Assembly: GCA_948470475.1 (NCBI GenBank)
Contig: OX419346.1
Coordinates: forward strand, 4,152,731 to 4,216,730
Source: Galaxea fascicularis
Lineage: Eukaryota > Cnidaria > Anthozoa > Scleractinia > Euphylliidae
Length of the DNA stretch: 64,000 bases
Direction of reading: 5' to 3'
A program made the translations under genes and the position numbers. Under the pieces are notes generated by a model. That model searched no databases. It was not told the origin of the DNA and saw nothing but the letters and a program-made list of their open reading frames with translations. This document shows positions 60,098-64,000 of this stretch, one piece after another. Every line of letters starts with the position of its first letter. Within the stretch, counting starts at the first letter, position 1.

Positions 60098-61967
60098 ATC
60101 AGCGTTGGCGAAAGCACAAGGGTTAACAGTAAATGCGCATTGGAGATACAGTGGAACTAAACAAATTTCTTCAATGATCAGTTCTATTTAGCATGTATTT
60201 ATCTGCATGTTACTGATCATGGCATGACATGACAGGTTTTCTGTCTCTGTTCATCAACTTTTATCCCAAATTTGTTTTCTGTGCAGCTGTTTTCCGGGTT
60301 TGTTATCCAGGGTCAATGCGGGATATAAAAGTGTAAACTAAAATGAATATATTAGCTGTTTTAAAACAAAAAAGAAGAGCTGTAATTGAGCTACAGTTTC
60401 TCTTCTGTTTGTATTCTTCATTCATTATCAGGCTTGGAAGAAACTTCATTCATCTCTTTCAATGGTCGTAAAATTCAGCAAAACTAACTTAAAATCCGTA
60501 CCAAATGAAAAACTATGCTAGAAATCTTTATAATGACCTCCTTGAATGAAAAGAAAAGGTAAAATTTTACTGTAATTAAACTTTTATGTTGCTGCGCAGT
60601 GATAATCATATCTCTATATCATGTATCATCTAAAGAATTGAATGTCGCGTTCTGAAAAGTACAGAAAACGAGAGGCAACTTATATCGCGGTATGCGTTAC
60701 CTACAGTACTTTATTTTACAACCATAGACGGATCGCCCAAACTAACTGGTTTACAAACAATAACCACTGAAACCGTTGGCGACGACGGACAATAGAGAGA
60801 TTTGAGACCTTTAGCTACATGTTTTTCCGAGATTACCGCCAACCAAAACTCTCAAAATATCACATGACTCTGCCCTTGCCGTCACGTTTCACGTTTGCGG
60901 TTTCCGTTTTTACGCGGCAAGCACTCCTTCTAGCGGTAAGCGAGATACGGCAGAGTTTTAGGCTTAAACTTTACTACTCCACGTGGATGAAATATTGGTT
61001 CTTGCGTAGCTAAGCTCCTTAAATAATAACTTTTCATCGTTCCACGGTGACATATTTAAGGGTTTTCGGACGTTTCACGCGACGTTGTGCGAGTGCCGAA
61101 TGGAAAAGCAAACATGGTACCAGCAACACGTGTTTTTTGAGAAAGTGCACTATCGTCTTGCTAAATGCTCAGAAACGTCCTTACCTGTAACGGCAAACGG
61201 CTAACCTCAAACTCAGTTTGAGGTTTGCGTTTGAGAGAGCAAACCCGTAGCTAAAGGTCTCTATTAAGCATGACGTTACGTCAAACGGCAAACGGCAAAA
61301 AATGAAACTTTTGTGGTCTGTCTTCAGCTGTCTGTACAGCAGAATTAAAACATTTTTATTTGCGGTGAATAGCCGGAGACATTTGTCTATTTTTGTGTCT
61401 TGTAAACGTCATGCTTAAACTCTCTACCGACGAAAAACCGACGACGTACGAATACGCCGACGAATAAAAGACAGATTGAAACGTACCAATCACTACTTAC
61501 GGTCTTCGCTGGCGACAACTACATAGTTAACTGGCAGACGACCAGAAACATCGTCATATCATTGAACAGTCAAGTCATGGGCCCGACGGCACAAATCACT
61601 TGACTCTGATTAAGACTTCCGCTTAGATTGTCAATCTCATTAGCTTTCAAGTTCTCAGGACAATCGTGCTTCAGGCAAGTTAAGGGGTATGACTCAGCAG
61701 TTCAAAGTATTAACGAATTGCTCTTTATTCTAAACAGAAGATATTGACTCATCTTAAAATGAATTATTAAAGAAAAACACTCAAGTAAAGACTACCTACA
61801 CTCACGGACTAATATATCTTTATTATTTGAGAGTAAATTCCCCTAAATGATGAAGTTCGAAACGGGCAAATGTCAAATTTACGGCACAATTTAACAGGGA
61901 AACTTTCAATTCACCACAGAATTTGAAGAAGATACCGTTCCGTGTGACCATCCATTGAATTTACGGT
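60098..61967. other. Spacer between the receptor genes, with one large inverted-repeat element
   Basis: Contains the element at 60796-61265 and otherwise AT-rich sequence with no coding exon. It should include the promoter of paralogue A (upstream of 60097) and the 3' end of paralogue B. Confidence 0.5.
60796..61265. repeat. Inverted-repeat element of about 470 bp with AGACCTTTAGCTAC ends
   Basis: GAGACCTTTAGCTAC at 60804-60818 and GTAGCTAAAGGTCTC at 61247-61261 are exact reverse complements, with AATAGAGA/TCTCTATT outside them. Inner parts carry ACGTTTGCGG and GTTTGCGTTTGAG phrases in opposite orientation. No long frame; a non-autonomous DNA element is likely. Confidence 0.75.
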
Positions 61968-62912
61968 TTATCGATTTGCCCATGAAAATTGAAACCAATT
62001 GTTTACAGTTGCCTTTGCGATTTGTCTTATTTCTTTTATCTTCCAGCAATACAGAATTGGGTTCAAAGACGAGTTAAGATAAAGCAGTGTTCTTGTCGCC
62101 GTCCAAACCATTTTAGCAGTCATTCCTTCCAGTCCATAAATCTTTATTATTGTCACAGAAACGACGAAAGGCCCATAGCAAGAAACCAATGCTAACTGTA
62201 CCCACGCTATACTAGAAACTGTACGTTTATATCGCTCTACGTGCAACACATAGTTACCTCCTTCGTTTCGTTGCCCTTGTTGGAAATTGTGCTGAACGTG
62301 ACAATGATGTTTTCGAAGTGTGAGAAAGATTTTCGTATGAGCAGAAATTGTTATCCCTACAGAAAGTATGGCTGTAAACAAAGATGCCGTGTAAGCGACA
62401 AATTTGCTGTAGAAAGAGTAAACAAACCCAGCTGACACTCCTGCCGCCCAAAAGCAGCTTATTACTAAACGAACTCGCTTTAATGTCGTAAGGTTCCTAA
62501 ACCGGAGCCCAGACAACAGGGCCATAAGCCTGTCGACACTTATAGCGGTCGCTGTAAAAATTGATACTGCGCCCAAGACAAAGCCTAAAGAGTCCTGTGA
62601 TTCGTCAATGTAGAACAAAATGTTCGTGTTTATCTGTGTGACAGAGCCCAATGTAGTGGTAGCATAGAGTGGCTGCAAAATAAGACCGACGCAGAGATCG
62701 GTGATCGCCAGACATCGAAACAACAGTTTCGTTGGTGGGTAAATAGAAGAGACTTCACGAAGAGCGATGAGGATCAAAACATTGCCTAAAGATGCAGTCA
62801 TAGAAAGGATGAAGTTTAAAACAGCAAAGAGTATGGCAAAACGGGCAGATAACATGTCCTCTTGTCTAACAGTATTTGTGAAGTTACCATCTCCTGTAAT
62901 GATGCCCTCCAT
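61968..62912 (-). CDS. Class A (rhodopsin-like) G protein-coupled receptor, orphan, paralogue B
   Basis: Single-exon frame, 314 residues, ATG at 62912. Motifs: SLGNVLILIAL (TM1), LAITDLCVGLI (TM2), DRLMAL (DRY position, here DRL), CFWAAG (TM4), CYGPFVV (TM6 Pro) and NPILYCWK (TM7 NPxxY). A sequon NFT near the N-terminus is likely glycosylated. It is clearly paralogous to the receptor at 59096-60097: the PPTKLLFRCLA stretch and the SSIAWVQLALV stretch in TM6 are nearly shared. Ligand unknown. No sign of decay. Confidence 0.92.
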   Translation of the reverse strand: MEGIITGDGNFTNTVRQEDMLSARFAILFAVLNFILSMTASLGNVLILIALREVSSIYPPTKLLFRCLAITDLCVGLILQPLYATTTLGSVTQINTNILFYIDESQDSLGFVLGAVSIFTATAISVDRLMALLSGLRFRNLTTLKRVRLVISCFWAAGVSAGFVYSFYSKFVAYTASLFTAILSVGITISAHTKIFLTLRKHHCHVQHNFQQGQRNEGGNYVLHVERYKRTVSSIAWVQLALVSCYGPFVVSVTIIKIYGLEGMTAKMVWTATRTLLYLNSSLNPILYCWKIKEIRQIAKATVNNWFQFSWANR

Positions 62913-63348
62913 TTTTCAGTCTTTGCCGCAAGTCTCGGAAAAGCTTTCAGCTTAGAAAACTGTGTTCCGTCTACTGGATGAATTACGAATGACTTCTAGA
63001 ATAATTTTAGGCATCAGTTTGTTCCTGTCAAAAGTGACCACCTGCTTTCGACAGTGTGTTTCTAGACGTAATTATCTTTCTAATTATTGTTTGCGTCACA
63101 CGTATTGGCCTTAATTTTGAGAAACTATTTCTAGTCTGAAGCAAGCCACGTCTATTGTAAATAACTCGGTTCAAACATTAGCCGTTTTAAACGATAGAAG
63201 AAAATTAACTTTATTTGGATACGTTTACTGTAATTATTCCACATTTCTCATTTTATAAGCTTTCCAGTGATATATAGTTTCCTGGGGTTTCATAAAAACA
63301 ATGAGCAAAGAAACATTTTTCCTAAAGGCACCTTCTTATCTCTCTCTC

Positions 63349-63412
63349 TCACATGTGCCCGGCTATAAGTTTTGAGACTTAAATAAAGTTATTATTATTA
63401 TTATTATTATTA
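63349..63412 (+). mobile_element. Second copy of the (TTA)n-tailed retroposon 3' end
   Basis: Matches 28500-28612: a CCGGCT-like phrase, then GACTTAAATAAAGTTATTATT and a short (TTA) run. Confidence 0.65.
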
Positions 63413-63554
63413 ATCGACAACATGAAAATACCAGCTTGTTGCTTCCAGCTGAAATCATCAAGCATACAATTGCAGTGGCAAATGATTTTCGTCCCTGTCA
63501 TGTATTCCCATTGAAGCAATTCTTTGCTGAAATGGTACTGTAAGTTGTGCTACT

Positions 63555-63925
63555 GGCTTACGGTCCCGAAGGGGAGGGGGGGGGGGGTTACTCCCTTATA
63601 TGGGCTATAGAGGTATGTGCAGCGCAAAAGGGTATGGTTTTTTAGCCGTTTTGGTCTGAATGAGGGTATCAATTTTGACCATTATGGTCTGAAATAGGGT
63701 ATGGTTTGTGCACTCTAATCTTGAATTGGCGGTGCATTATGCAACCTGCTTTATAGTGTGGAATTTTAATCTCGAAACACTGAACTGTTTCGTATTCTAC
63801 TTAATAAAAGCGTATATTAAACATTGCCTTCAACATTGGTCTGACCTAGGGAACTGATTATAAGGTAGGTCGTCTGAAATACGGTAGGGAAAATCACAGA
63901 GTTTGGTCTGAAATAGTATTTTGTG
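63555..63925 (+). repeat. Dispersed repeat with GGTCTGAAATAGGGTATGG units
   Basis: Inverse relative of the repeat at 51875-52262, with the same order of landmarks: a G-run, GGGTATGGTTTTTTAGCCG, a GACCATTATGGTCTGAAATA block, a GACCTAGGGAACTGATTA block, and a final GGTCTGAAATAG. Confidence 0.75.
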
Positions 63926-64000
63926 CTGATTTGCAGGGCAAATTCTGGTATTACTTTTAGTGTGTTTAAAAAGTTTTTTTGTTGTATTATTACGCGCAAT

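Larger units (their letters stand above)
62913..64000. other. Upstream of receptor paralogue B; two dispersed repeats
   Basis: No gene seen. It holds the (TTA)n-tailed 3' end at about 63349-63412 and the GGTCTGAAATAGGGTATGG repeat at 63555-63925, both listed. The segment just left of 63000 should contain the promoter of paralogue B, though no core element was identified. Confidence 0.5.

Noticed and set aside
1..64000. CRISPR array, bacterial operon or phage genes
   Set aside because: No regularly spaced identical repeats, no bacterial ribosome-binding sites, and genes have spliceosomal introns.

Overview
The window is animal nuclear DNA, most likely from an anthozoan cnidarian and probably a stony coral. 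The signs are AT-rich sequence, intron-rich genes with GT-AG splice sites, secreted PAN/fibrinogen-like genes in tandem, intronless rhodopsin-class receptor genes in tandem, a decayed non-LTR retrotransposon, a tRNA-derived SINE, and many small inverted-repeat elements (MITEs). There is no prokaryotic, phage or CRISPR content. Species cannot be fixed from the sequence alone.

Layout. (1) About 1-25 kb is a tandem array of one secreted gene family. It has three complete three-exon copies on the minus strand (about 6.9-9.5, 14.5-17.2 and 20.7-23.6 kb) and the last exon of a fourth copy on the plus strand at the window's left edge, tail to tail with copy 1. Each copy encodes a signal peptide, a PAN/apple-like cysteine module, and a C-terminal domain that opens like a fibrinogen-related or collagen C-propeptide domain. 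Flanks are duplicated with the genes, so the repeat unit is about 6.2-7.6 kb. A broken reverse transcriptase lies at 2.2-4.1 kb, and large palindromic elements lie between the copies.

(2) About 27.1-52.9 kb is one minus-strand gene. I could chain 35 exons with consistent phase from an ATG at 52883 to a stop at 27138, giving a predicted protein of 1825 residues. The N-terminal half is WD40-like and the C-terminal half is charged, low-complexity and partly basic. The best match by character and length is the WDR97/WDR87 family. Its introns carry many MITEs and a tRNA-Leu-derived SINE.

(3) About 54.3-58.1 kb is a four-exon plus-strand gene for a 223-residue secreted protein with 12 cysteines and a C-terminal GPI-anchor-like tail. 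Its third intron holds a minisatellite of about 750 bp built on an 8-bp unit.

(4) About 59.1-62.9 kb holds two single-exon minus-strand paralogues of a class A (rhodopsin-like) receptor, separated by an inverted-repeat element of about 470 bp. The right edge holds a dispersed repeat that is also found, inverted, at 51.9-52.3 kb.

The loci do not look like one pathway. The coherent units are the PAN/fibrinogen-like array, which may be recognition or adhesion proteins, and the receptor pair. All splice joins come from reading donor, acceptor and phase by eye and have not been tested against transcripts.
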